Below, in pieces: positions 22,796 through 35,669 of a stretch of DNA of 64,000 bases (the first letter of the stretch is position 1; every line of letters begins with the position of its first letter). The stretch is from assembly GCA_963971225.1 (NCBI GenBank), contig OZ020268.1, positions 57,845,900 to 57,909,899 of the forward strand. The letters run 5' to 3'. A program made the position numbers and the translations under genes. The notes under the pieces are model-generated. The model did no database searches. It saw only the letters and a list, made by a program, of their open reading frames with translations, and had not been told where the DNA came from. This DNA comes from Melieria omissa. Lineage: Eukaryota > Arthropoda > Insecta > Diptera > Ulidiidae.

Positions 22796-25700
22796 GTTAA
22801 CCCACACCCACACACGCACACAGGCAAACGCGTACGCGACGGGCCCACGTATCGCAACGAATCGAATCAAAATGCGAGGAGGTCGAGTGCCAACAACTGG
22901 CGTAATCCTTTTGGCCAGCGGGGATGAGCGGTGCTGTGATGCTTTGCGCTTCGCTGATTGTGGTAATGGTGGTCGTTGTTGTTATTATTGTTCCTGTGTA
23001 TTATGTTTGTTGCTTTTGCCAATGGCGCAGCCGTGAAGATGTTTTGCAGATTGTTGTTGTTGTTATTGTTGTTATTGTTGTTATTGTTAGTATGTTTGAC
23101 AGTTTTAATTAAGTTCGAAATGCTTTCGAATTATGCTCAATGCCGCCAACGTATTGTCGCCGTCTCGTCGGGGCGAATTGCGGGAAGGGGAGGGCGATTG
23201 TTATTGTTGTTCAAGGTTGTAAATAGCAAGTAACAAACGAACACAGAGACTAAGTTGCGATCAGCCAGACTGGCAGGGATGCTGAAAGTGATTGCTGTTG
23301 TTGTTGTTGTTATTGCTGCCAGAGTCACAGCACATTATCCTTCACGCGACACGTTGCAATCTGCCGTCGTGTGTGCGACTCGATAATTGAAATGAACTAT
23401 TGGCGTTTTGTTGGCAGCGTACACAGTGCAACTGCGCCTCGGCGGCGCAAATGGTCATTGCGTGTCCTTCGGCGTTCGCAACATTCGTAGCACCAAGCAG
23501 CGTCATTGCACTTAGCTTTGCATCGATTGTATGCCAGATTCGTGCATCCTTTTGCATATTGGCGTAGTTTTTTTCACATTTTTGCCGAAAATTCGCGTTG
23601 CCGTAATAATCCTCACATAACTGCCGCATTACACTGGCGCATAACGAGCATTTATACACTTTATCACCTTCCGCCTTCCTGTCGCGTCACACCCGGTCAC
23701 AGGCGGCCGCTGTTGCCGTCGCCTTTGCTGTCCCACTAGCACTTGCTGTCTGTTGCTCGGCTCCGCATTTTTATGTTACATGGTTTTTATAGACGTTTTC
23801 AATTTTCTTGTTATTGTTGTTGTTGTTTACACATTTGCATTAATTCCATTAAGAGCCGTGCCGTCAGCGTTTATTAAGCGTTGTTTGTGCGCAGTTTTTG
23901 ATTTCGCTGCCGCGCGACCTTTTCACCCACGCACCACTCACACTTAGATTTTTCCAGTTGGTTCCTTAGCGTTCTTTTTTTTTGAGGTTTTCTTTTAGAC
24001 TTTGCTTCACGGTTTTATTTGTTTTTGTGTCTGTAAGCAACACTTTTCTTGTACACTTTGGACTTTTGTTTAATGAGCGGCGACTGCGTTCTGCTCAGTT
24101 GTCGCCCACAATTTGTAAAGCCTGCAAGGATAGAAATAATTGAGGCAACTTTCTTGGAAGCTGTAATTAAATAAATAACAGAAAGTGACACTGAAGTGAC
24201 AAGTGGCCTGAGCGTTGTGCAAACTTCGCTATGGGGTGAAGAAGAAATCGTTTCTTGAACACTTACGTTAGCCAACATTGGGGTAGGCAGTCAAGTAGGG
24301 TGGCCGTCACGAGGACATCACTGAGGTTATGTGTTACATTGTGGCAGAAAAGATAACTTACAGTATGCTTCTTCTCTTCACTTTGACAATAGTCCCAAAC
24401 ATTAAAGCTTAGTGGGAAAGTGAGTTCGAATAGACAGTTTTTAAAATCGACATGATTCTACTAATAATATAAAATAAATAAAATATATAAAAATAATAAA
24501 TAAATATATAACATAATAAAATTATTATTAATTACAATTCGACTACTGTGCTGTCTGCTGTCCAAAGTCTTATGCTAAGTTTCCCTTCGTCAACGACCTA
24601 ACTGACAGACGGGCTTTACAAATCAGTCAAATCTGTCAACATTAGAGACTTGTTAAGGTTTATTCACTAATCACACTGACCTGAGTAACCTTTCAACAGA
24701 CTTGCGGGCAGCACTTAAATTCAAAATGGGTTCGATTGTCAACTAAGTGTGTGTTTCTACAACTTTCTACCAGCCACTTTAAAAAAACTGAACTTAAACT
24801 TATTTTTTCTCTCCTTTCTTGAGAGTTTTAATATGTTAAAGCAGTAAAGAAATCAGTTGGAACAGTTGGGCGAACCCAAGTCAACCTAACCTCACTTTTC
24901 ATGACTAATTCAAAACTCTTGAGAGTTTTAATTTTGTAATCAGTAGTAAACAAATAAGTTGGAACTTACACACAGTGAGTCCTTTTGGTTGTGTTACTGA
25001 TACATTTGGACAGCCCCCGAAATTTGTTGACAAATTTTTTCAAGTTTGGCGCCAGTCTACCAGTTGGTAGTAAAATTTTTGTTATTTCTTTAGTAAATCA
25101 TTTAGTTTAATTTAAATTATAATAAAAAATTAAATGATAGTAAGTTTTTCTTACGGATCTAGGAATCTAATACAACTCGCTCGAGATATTTCTTTTCAGT
25201 TATTTACTTCATCAATGAATAGAAAAAAATAAATACATATTTTTCTACTAGGGATGTTTTTATATTACAATTACAACAACAACAACAACCGGTTCCTATG
25301 ACGTTGGTTGGACGCACAAAGCTGAACTGACAATAAGCACATTGAATAGGCTAACCATAGACTCTATTAATTCTGTTTAACTCTATGATTTGTCTGATCG
25401 TATCTGATAAAAAAATAGTCACTGGTTTCCTTCTCCTAATAATCACGATTTTTGCTTTTCGATAATTAATCGATTCCGAATTCCGTTCCCACCCAAACCT
25501 CCAATCGATGCTTAGCTTAATACAAACATCTTTTTTTAGTGCAATTTGTTTTCAACCAAACCACAAATCAATTAAATGATGAAATGTTCCATTGACCGAC
25601 CGTCTGTAGCGTGACCCACCGCACATTGCTCTCTCTCAGCCCAACACAATGCAGCGAATTTAATTAATAGTGACACACTTCCAACGGCTGAGCGTAAGTC

Positions 25701-26966
25701 ATTTGGCAGCTTCATTATTAAACAGATTTATTCGGTCTGAACTTGAATGACTTTATGTCGCACACGTTACGCATTTTCTTTCTTTTCAGCAGCTAGCACT
25801 TTCACGTTTTACGACTTATAGGTTAGGTTTATGGCTAACGTAGCCAGTTGAGGTTATGGCGCACGAGCAGCAGCAAAGGTGCGTCTCAAGCCGTTACTGT
25901 TTACAGCCTTATTGGCTTCTGAATTATTAACGCTCGTTGCCAAAGTTTCCACCACAATGCGCCAGCAACACTGAATAACCGTGTAGCATCAGAGAAATGG
26001 CTAAAATGTAAAAAAAACATGAATGTGGTAGTATGCAAGGTCAGAGTTGGGTTAGTTTGGCTTCATGCTTCAATAGAGAAATTAAGGCTTCCACTGAAAA
26101 TGCGGGACACGTGCCTGCTGTTGAGTTTGTATTTTTAACTCTGGTAAATTTGAGAAGTTTTTTGTGTTGACAAATTGATTGAAGGCTCTAAATTCACAGA
26201 AAATTAATTGGAGTAGGCAAATTCACTGAACTTTGCCTTTGATGTTAGTTCTGAATATTTTGCATGTGGCCGGTAGTCGATTAGTCTAAAGATTTGACTG
26301 AAGTGTTCCAAAAATACAAACATTGGTATGTTAAATAAGCATATTATTTGTTGCTGGAAATGCTTGAGAAATTTAATTAATTTTGTGGACAACTATTTAA
26401 TGATTACATCTTCGCTTTGACCTTCGTTTGGACGTTTCAAATGGCTGGAGAAATTGAGTGCCATTTATTTACTTTGTCAACGCATATTTTTGTATTAGCT
26501 GTGTTTATGCAAAGCCGTCAATCATTTATCATTTCAGGGAGCAGTTCGTTTTTATGTAACAACAACAACTGGTAACGTTTTTCAGAAGAATGGCTGCGTT
26601 GTTGTGGGAGCTGCGCTTTATTGGGTGGGAAGCAGTTGTGCTGCATGGCCAGAATATTGTTTGTCGCTTGTCAATAACTGTTTAGTGACAATTGATGCCG
26701 TAGTAGAGTTGCCATTAGAATAAAAAACCAATATATATTTTTTTGGTAGAGAAAGGAAATTCCTTCATTCAATAGAAGCAAAGTCAATGAAAATGTAACG
26801 AAAATAAAATATTCAACAATAGTATTGCACATTAGTATTGTGTAAATTTTCAATATTTTTTATTGATTAAGTTAAAGTTTTTAATTGATCAAAAAGGTGT
26901 AAAGAAAAAAATCTGTATTTATTCTTTTAAATAAAATTTAATGATTTTTAGCAGCATTCAGCACTT
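22796..26966. other. upstream region of the UNC93-like gene; no protein gene seen
   Basis: Contains TTG/TTA triplet runs (about 23045-23095, 23200-23215, 23295-23320, 23810-23830) and a fairly GC-rich stretch 23330-23950 that may be promoter or 5' untranslated exon. Two related phrases (TCTTGAGAGTTTTAAT ... AGTTGGAAC) near 24820 and 24919 indicate a local ~100-bp duplication. None of the small open frames resembles a known protein. Confidence 0.4.
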
Positions 26967-27277
26967 TAATACTGCTCAATAATATTGTGCAATAATATTA
27001 TACAATCTTAAAAGAAGGTGATTTTAAGTAAATATCAATTAAACTTTAATATTGCATATATTGAGCCATAATATTGTGCAATAATATTGCAAAATGCAAT
27101 ATATCTGTATATATTCTTTTTAATAGAATATAATTCATTTTAATACTGCTCAATAGTACTGTGCAATAATATTATACAATCTTAAAAGAAGGTGATTTTA
27201 AGTAAATATCAATTAAACTTTAATATTGCATATATTGAGCCATGATATTTTGCAATAATATTGCAAAGTATAACCAT
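26967..27277. repeat. tandem duplication, 174-bp unit, about 1.8 copies
   Basis: TAATACTGCTCAATA starts at 26967 and again at 27141. Both copies share the line ATACAATCTTAAAAGAAGG and the following ATTTTAAGTAAATATCAATT almost without change. Each is rich in AATATTGTGCAATAATATT-like palindromes. Confidence 0.85.
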
Positions 27278-29629
27278 ACAATCTTTAATTCTTAAACAAT
27301 TATTGGCTTTCGTGTGTTCCGAAATGGTGACATTCTGAACTTTCTAAAAAACTCTAAATTAAAAAAAATATTAGCGGCAACACTGCGCCACCTCAACACT
27401 GATAACGCCTTCGAAGACCCTTTAGGTTTTGTGTGCCGTTCCATCTACTCAAAAATACGCATGTCGTTGCTTGCGTTACAGTTCTCCCTCCACAAGCCGT
27501 TCCCGTGCCCCTTAACCGATTGAACTCTGCAGCCACAGCCGTCATTGCTTGCCTCACCGATGCAGCATTTTCGATTGCGATGGCCCCGGTGCATGACACT
27601 TGTTTGGCAGCGATACGTGTTCAGTCGATTTGTCTGTCCGGCAGCTCTTCACATTTCGCAATTGGCAATACGTATTTGCGCGCAATGCGAATGCCGTCGC
27701 TGTCGCTTGTGTATTCTCGGCTCATTGTGTTGTGCGCCTTTGAATGTGCGCAGTTCGGTGATTTGCCAGCGCGCTTTGTTTGCTTTTCTTTTGTATCCGA
27801 AACGGCAGCTAATCGTAGTGGTAGCCAGCGGGGGGAAGTGGATGCGTGTTCGCCAGAACTCTGACAATTTTCCAATTGTGCCAATTTACCTGTGTTGTCT
27901 TTGTTGTTGGCACGCAATTTCCATTTTTCAATCAGCCCTGAGCACGTAGCATGATGCTCTGCCTACTTGTGGAGGAGCTGAAAGAGGGGAGTGAAGAATT
28001 TTCTGGCAAAATTCCCTGTGGGCCATAACGTGTGCGAGGCACTTTGATCGCAAGCCGTGAAAAAAGCCCCCTTTCAGCTCGCCTCCTCCGCTCTACTCTA
28101 CTTTTCGCTAGTTTCACGTTACGCTGGACTTTGCTGCTTGGCAATTGGAATGCCAGAAAATTGGCTTCAGTTTGATGAAAATCGGTTTTGCTTAATTGAC
28201 ACTAAATCTGTGGCGCAAGTGCTTCACTTTTAACTGCAAAAAAAAAAACGTTGTTAATGAAAATTAGCAGTTAAACGAGACATTTCGCGGAATTTTTCGT
28301 ATTACTGGTCAGCAGCTAATTTTGTGGCAAGCTGCCAGAGTCGACGAGGCAAGCATCACTTCATTTGCTGCCAAGCGTATTCAGCTCACTATTGGCGCGT
28401 CCCACGGGGCGTATGGGTAATTGAGTTACGAGCGCCACGAACTGTACGTTGCGTATACGCCCTGCAGAGCCAGCGGCAGCCTAATTCGGGCATATTTACG
28501 CTTAAAATTATAATAAAATATGGACTTTTTTTCTCGATGCGCTTACAAAGCAATTGGTAAAAAGTCCACGCTGCCACGATTGTTGGCGTTGTTGCGGTAA
28601 CTTTTGAACGGCGCTGCTAAATGTCAAGGTTCGCCTGTTTTATTATGAGAAAGTGTTTATACATACGTGCAGACGCGGCACGTGCACCTTACAGCCGCCG
28701 GCTTTCGCCACAGACCACAGGTTCGAAGCACTTCGCAGCCGCATTCGATTCGCACAAAGAGGTATTTGTGTGCGCGCGTTCTTGTGCGTTGCAGCGGAAG
28801 TCTTGGCGCACACTTCCGTTACATTTAATTTAATGGGCGAGGCCACTTGTCATTGCTGGTAGTTTGTGCCAGCAAATGGTTCGTGTTGACTGACTGCACG
28901 GTCACACGTGGCAGATAAATATGACATAACTCTGTGTGTGTCTGTGCTTGAGCGCTGCAGCATCCAAGTAATCTATGCATGCCAGGCAAAGAAATAAATA
29001 AAGGCCTTGAGAATGTCTTTTGCCACTTGTCGCTCATTCGTGTGCGCAGCTCCAATATTTCAACTGAACCATGACCGCTTTGAGCCAATGGGAGACAGCG
29101 CACCCAATGGCTTTCATTTACATATGCACACACATGTATGCATAAATATTCATTTTTAGTAGTTTTCCAGTGGAATTTTGCGCCAGTTCGCTTGAAATTT
29201 GCACGCCAACTTTTGTTAACGCTGCACAAAAACCATGAATAACAACAATAATGAAGAACTGACTATTGCAGCATGGCGGGCAATAAAGTTGATATACAAT
29301 TGAAAATGCTTTAGTCAGTTGAATGCAGCGACCGAGTGAAATGACAAACGGACAAATAGATGAGTGGACAAGTGAAAAAGTGGACTTGTGAACAAATGGA
29401 CAAAAGAATGAGGATTGCAGGCATCGAATAAGCAAATGCCAAACCTAGCCAAAATGAATGGACAATTTTGGGAAAAAGGCTAAAACACTTCTAAAGTGCC
29501 TTAATGTGTGTTTTTGTTTTGTTCAAAAACATGGTTTAGTGAATGATCTTTTTATTTTAATATGTTTCTCATTTTGTGGGAGTCAATGAAACAAAAATTA
29601 GCTGAACAAATTGAAGAGCTTTAGTGGTA
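27278..29629. other. gene-less stretch with GC-richer patches
   Basis: 27380-28860 is clearly GC-richer than its surroundings and has several overlapping open frames on both strands, none with family resemblance. A regulatory region or non-coding exon is possible; I cannot show either. Confidence 0.35.
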
Positions 29630-30300
29630 AACTCAGTTTTGTGTTGAATGCTTCGTGGCTTAAAATTTTGTTAAAAGACATTTTTTGATCTAAAACTGGA
29701 ATTTTGAGAGAAAAACCACAACTGTGTTTTTGATAAAATAGTAGAAAATTCTAGAAAATTACAATTTTATGAAAAAGTAACCAAATTTGAATTTAACTCA
29801 AAGTAAGAGCAAACTCATTTTTGTGTTGACTTCTTCGTTGCTTGAAATTTTGTTTAAAAAAAATTTTTCATCTAACATAAACTGGAATTTTGAGAGGAAA
29901 ATTACAACTGTGTTAGTTTCGACAAAATAGTAAAAAATTCTAGAAAATTACTATTTTATGGAAAAATTTAATTAACAAAAATAATTTAATATTCATTTCA
30001 ATAAAATAGTAATTTTAGTTGTTTTAGAGTTGTCAAACATTTTTTCTTTTCTTTTCGATAAAATAATAATTTCTAGAAAATAACTGACTGTCAATCATGC
30101 ATTTTAGTAGAGTTTAAAACTGTTTGAATGCAATCTTTGGCATTAAATAAGCTCCAAGTTTAAGCAGAAAATCACAACTGTGTTAGTGTAATTTTTTTCA
30201 AATATAGGTTTTTTTTTAATAGGAGAAAATTCTAGAAAATTACTATTTTATGGAAACATTTAATTAACAAATTTAATTTAATATTCTTTTCAATAAAATA
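29630..30300. repeat. diverged direct repeat (unit about 190 bp, plus a partial third copy)
   Basis: The block ACTGGAATTTTGAGAG ... ACAACTGTGTT ... AAAATTCTAGAAAATTACTATTTTATG occurs with its first parts at about 29690 and 29880. The closing parts lie at about 29745, 29934 and 30226. Confidence 0.7.
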
Positions 30301-33300
30301 GTAATTTTAAGAAAATTAAAACTGTGTGATATCAATATGCAATTTTTTAGGTTTTCAGATGCCACATGAAAGTATGTGTAGTTGGTTATTCAATGGCACC
30401 TGAACTATTTGTTGTTGTTTAAAATTTATACAGACTGATGAATGATGATGCTGGACAAAAGCAAAACGAATATTTAGGCTGCAACTTGAATGTACTGAAT
30501 TTTTCTAACTTCTAAATACAGCTTTTTCTATGGTTCCCACTGCTTTGGCAGCACTCCCCCGTATCTCACCACAATCTCAGCATATTTGTGCAAACGGATT
30601 GTGGCGGCACGCAAATTAAACACGAAAAATGTCTAAAATTTCAAGCAAAATGTACGCAGTACATGACATTCTCTTGTTGTTGTTGTTGATATCTGTTGAT
30701 GTCTATGTACATGCCGCATATGTCCGCCCAGATATATGTAGTCGAACGAATTTATGCGAGCACAATCGAGTCGCATGTAAAATAATACGACGGGCGCATC
30801 CAGCCACGGCAAATACGAATTTGATATTTCACAGTAAATTTCACAAGTCACTGGCATCTTGGCAGCGCATGTTTCGGCGCTCGTTCAACGGCTCACTCAC
30901 ACACACACATACGTATAAAATTTCGTGTCGGCGCAGTTCGAGTTCAAGCACCTGTTTGCATGTCGCGCGAGCATTTATTGTGGCCGTTCGCTGTTCGCCG
31001 TTTGGTGTTCGCTGTTGTTATTTATGAGTGGCATGCGCGTGTGTGTGTGTGCGTGTAACTGCGCGTTTGTGTTTGTGTATTGTGGCAGTAATTCAATGCA
31101 GCTTTTCGCCCACACGGCGCAGCAGCGCGGACAGCAAAGCGCTGCTTTATTGCATTGTTTGCGGCGTGTTGTTTGAAAGCAAATTCATGTCTGACACCTA
31201 CCTGCACGCACACAGACACTCACGAGTGCAATTTGAAGCGTACAGTGTGGATATTCAATCCTTTTGGCTTTGCGTTTGAAGGTCACGTGCTTGACGCCAA
31301 CTCCACAGTTGTATTGTGTGACAAGAATGGTTATTGTTTGTTTCTAGCATTACAAATGCACTTGCAATTTATTTTTTTAATCAAAAGTGACTTTCATAGG
31401 AAGCGCCTAAAAGTATGCGTTGCCTTTATAAAGTGTCGCAGGTAGAGAATGACAGCAATGGGAGGGTTAACTGCCTGAACAAAATGTTGTAGCTTCAGCT
31501 TCAATAGTGAGATGCATGAGGAAGAGATGTATGGGAGTCGAATATTCATTCGATGGCAACAACTGACTTGGGGTTGCCGTGTAATATTCATTTCACAATT
31601 CTATGTAAAAACCGTTTTTTATCTTTAAAACATCTGCTCGCAAGTAAGTATCGCCTCAAAGTTGTACATATTCAACACAGTAAAAAACAAAACTTATTTT
31701 AATAAACTCAAAGCAATATTAAATGAATATTTTTGACAGATATCTAACCTCCCACTTGAAGCCACCGCAATCAACTGTCACAAGAAACCCTTCACAATAG
31801 TCAGATCCATCTTTTGAAAACGAGCCCAACTAATAACTAATTTGTACGCTCAATAAAATAAGAAAATAATTCAGAATGAAAAACTTGCACATAGAATTGA
31901 ATGAAAGAACATGAAAAAACAAAGCTGCCACCGAACTTGAAAGGAAAAAAATTACTGAACAAATTGTTAAGATGAAAAATACGAAAATAATACAAAAGCA
32001 CCAAGAAAATTAATCTTGCAGCCGAACATGTCAAAGCAACAACGAAGCAAACAAAATGTATAGCAAACTCAACAGTAGCCGTCTGTCGCACCTAAAAGTA
32101 TGCTTTCACCGCACGCGTAATATGGTTGTCGGCATTGCCATTTGCCTCGCGCCTATTTGTTGCGCGTTGTTATGAATTTAATTTGAAAATATAAAAAAAA
32201 AAATAAATAAATAAATTTTTCTACGCCTGTGTCTGTCACACATCACTTCACAGGACCCCACCCAGCTGCCTGAAATGCCACCACACGTACACACTCACAC
32301 CAACAAGGCAGCGATACGCACGTGTGGTGCGGCCCCCCCCTCCTCATTCCTCTCACCATGCAGTGCCGCTGTTCAGTTGGACGCGTGTTTTTCTTGTTGT
32401 TTTTTTTTCAAGTGTGGTCAAGTGCGTGTGTGTGTATGTGTGAGTGAATGTGACATTAGGCTGGTATTTGCTATAGGTACATAGTTCGATGGAGGGGCAC
32501 AAATGGAATAGTTCAAAAATATTAAAATTTTTGCAAGCAGTGAAATCACCTCGATCAACGTTTAATCAGTTCCAGCTTGGATGCTTTTTTGTAGTCTTTT
32601 GCTCGCATATTGAAAAGAAAGTGCAAAATATTTAGGAAAACATGCAACGTATTGAAAATTATGAGCTAATGTGCAACGGTCAAGCAAAACTTCGGTTTAA
32701 TTTCAGGTTGCGTATACGTTCCGTGGTTCTGCTAATCACTTGTCTACTCTATAACATTTTTCAGCTTGAGATAATCGCCACCAAATTGGCGCTAATTCAT
32801 GTTCAAGCTCTTGTTTCTGACCCTTACTGGGTGCCTCATCGTCTAATTGTATTGCTTTGTGCTTTGCGGCCAGTGGGCGTTTTGTTTACTCTTTCCGTGT
32901 GTGTGCACGTGTGTTGTGTGTGACATTGTCGGATTCTAATTAGAAGAATGGAGCACTTTTATTAATAATGTGTTGTGTAATTAATAACTGAAAAAATGTT
33001 TGTGTAATGGCGGTGGTTGCATACATCACTACATACATATAAACATATTTATGCACATATTTAGTTGCGTTAATTAAATTTAGTGCTTTTGCATTGGTAG
33101 CGTGTATACGATTTAGTAAAACAGCTGAGCTTTGGTCAGGAATGCTGAGCTATGTACAGGTTTTAGCTATAAGCATTGACTAGACAGATCCACAATGATC
33201 TGAATAGAAAGAGTAGAGGGCATTAAGAAAGTGCTGGCTGTTAACAACTGCGAGGAGAAAGGAAGAGAACGAGGTGACTCTCGACGAAGATTAAAAATAA

Positions 33301-35632
33301 CTGACAAGTGATTTGCTTGTTGAAAATCGTTTGATATGATAAGACGGAGAAAACTAGAATTTTGGAAAACTAAATTTGTTGTTGCTTTGTTTTAAATACT
33401 ATTTTGGGGCATAAAATCTTATCCTAACCTCTGCATCTCAGAATCAATTATGAAAAAATATTGAAAGAAACATTGTTATTTGTTATTTAGTAAATTGAAC
33501 TTAACTTTTTAATTAGCATTTTTACATAACTTTGATTTGCAGATTTCGAAAGTTCAGATCGTTTTATGTTGCAAAACATTTTTGGCAAGTTTTTTGAGGT
33601 TAGACTTAGAACCGATTAGAGTTACGGAAAAAAGTCCAGAAAAACATTCGTTCAGTCACTAATGGGTTAATCAATGGCTAATGGGTTGAGAAATAATAAT
33701 ATTTTTGTTTTATACTTGAACGATTTGTGCTGATAGAAACTGTTATGTGATACCATTACTTTCGTATTGAAATGTTACTCATACGCCCCGTACACATCAG
33801 AAGCTGTTATCTACTAACAATCATATAGGAATTCATTTAATTTATTCGAAAAAGCAACATTTAATAGCAATTTTAATGACAACAGTTGTGCAGTAAGTTT
33901 AAAGAAAATTTTTAAAATTTTTATTTGCATTTTTATGCACAGTTGTGGCTATTAGCCACTCACTGTCTTATCAACTTTTTCTTTGACATTGTTTCTTTTT
34001 TTTTGTCAAAATTTTCCTGAGAAGCACCAGTTTTTAATCAATTTGATTGCAAATTGAATAATTCAAATGGCACTGATGGCGCGAAGCATTCAACCGTCAA
34101 CCAACAGCTGCAGCGATCCGCAACGCAACGTCAAGATTTCAAACATTTAGTGTTCAACGACAACCACAGCGACAGCTTCGGTCTTAAACTGCCAGAAAGC
34201 AGCAAAACAACTTCATTTCCCAACGAATAAGCAGCCACAATCGAAGACGCTTCCGCAATGTCGCGTAGCCGCTCCGCACGGCCGACTTTTTTGCTGCTGT
34301 TTTACTAAGTGCGGAAATCTGAAAGGGCCGAGGAGGGCAAGCGACAGTGCAGCAGCGCAAATAAATGGTAGAACGTAAAATGTTAACGAGATTTATTTAT
34401 TATACAAAGCACGTAATAACAGACGTTCGCCGCAACCGACGGCCATGGCTGCCAAGCAGCCATTCCGGCAGCTGTTGCCAGCTTCGGTCGACATTGAACA
34501 TATGCTGCGCGCCGCTCAATCATGTGGCACCAGCAGCAGACGTCTCGTCTCCTCGCAACTTTCGTCAGCATCTCTGGCTGCGCAGGTCGATGCTGCGCCG
34601 TCGCTGCGGGCCAGCTGCAAGGTATAATTTACGCATTTATTGCGGCAGCGGTAAGCGTCGGGCGATGGGCGATGGGCGGCAGGCGGTGCTGCACATATTT
34701 GAAATAATTTTTTTCGTTTGACAACGTTCTTTCTTGACGGTGCGTGTATGCACAGTTATTCATTTAAATTTGCGTTTTCTAGTCGCCAGCCCACGGGCAC
34801 ACATACTGGTTGTTGTTGTTGCAAATTTTTTTGCATTTATATAAATTTTTTTTTTTGATCAGTTGGCACTTTTCTCAGCTTCCATTCACTTCATATAATT
34901 TTCCTCACATTAAAGTCCATTTAAATTGTGAAAATTTTGTTTCAAAATTGTTTTTGTACCAGTGTTTGCTTTGCTTGTTTTTTATAGCATTTTTTTGGTA
35001 GATTGGTGGACGAAATTTCGGCGCATTTGGAAAGTTGTGTGGCTGCGTGTGAATGTTTGTGTGTGCGTAAAGGAACGTGGCTCGGCTATGGCTTTTCCAC
35101 TAAAACGCACCAACAACAAACTGGCAAGCAAAGCCTTAAATAAGAATGTTTGTGTGCCTGTGTGTGTGCGCGTGTGTGTGTCTGCTTGAGACTTTCTGCA
35201 TGGGAATTTTCCATATTTGCGAATAGTTGTGCTGCACATCGTCCTGCTTGCTCACCTACACGCAGTCGGAGTGGAGGAAAGTTATGTGATTGTTGTTGTT
35301 GCTGTTATTGTAATCATGGCAATGATACCTGCAATTCATTGACAGGCACACAACCGATACACACGCACCTATATGTACACATGTAGCAGACTGTTTATGT
35401 AATGATACATATATACACATTTATGTACAGCAGATCTCATGTAAACAGTAGTTCTATGTGAGCGTGTATGGTATGTGTGTGTGCACTGATAAGTCTACAG
35501 AACTGCACCTGTGCGCCTATTGTTTGTTGTTATTGTTAACCTAAATAAGGCTCGACCTGAAAGCGCTCGGAACGCGTGACACTTGAAAGTGTTTAGTTCA
35601 TGTGTGCATACCTAACGGCTCATTAAAATATC

Positions 35633-35634
<2 letters not shown>
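30301..35634. other. gene-less stretch
   Basis: Mixed AT-rich spacer with GC-richer islands at about 30620-31310 and 34060-34720 and CA/GT-rich microsatellite-like runs (31030-31080, 32400-32450, 35150-35180). The island at 34060-34380 has a run of CAAC/GCAGC words typical of fly 5' untranslated sequence. I found no reading frame with recognisable domains. Confidence 0.35.

Positions 35635-35664
<30 letters not shown>
35635..35664. repeat. (TG)15 microsatellite
   Basis: Uninterrupted TG dinucleotides. Confidence 0.95.

Positions 35665-35669
<5 letters not shown>

Noticed and set aside
27433..27949. Two overlapping frames of 134-143 codons
   Set aside because: Cys/Ser-rich translations without domains, and frames on both strands; better explained as a GC-richer non-coding patch.
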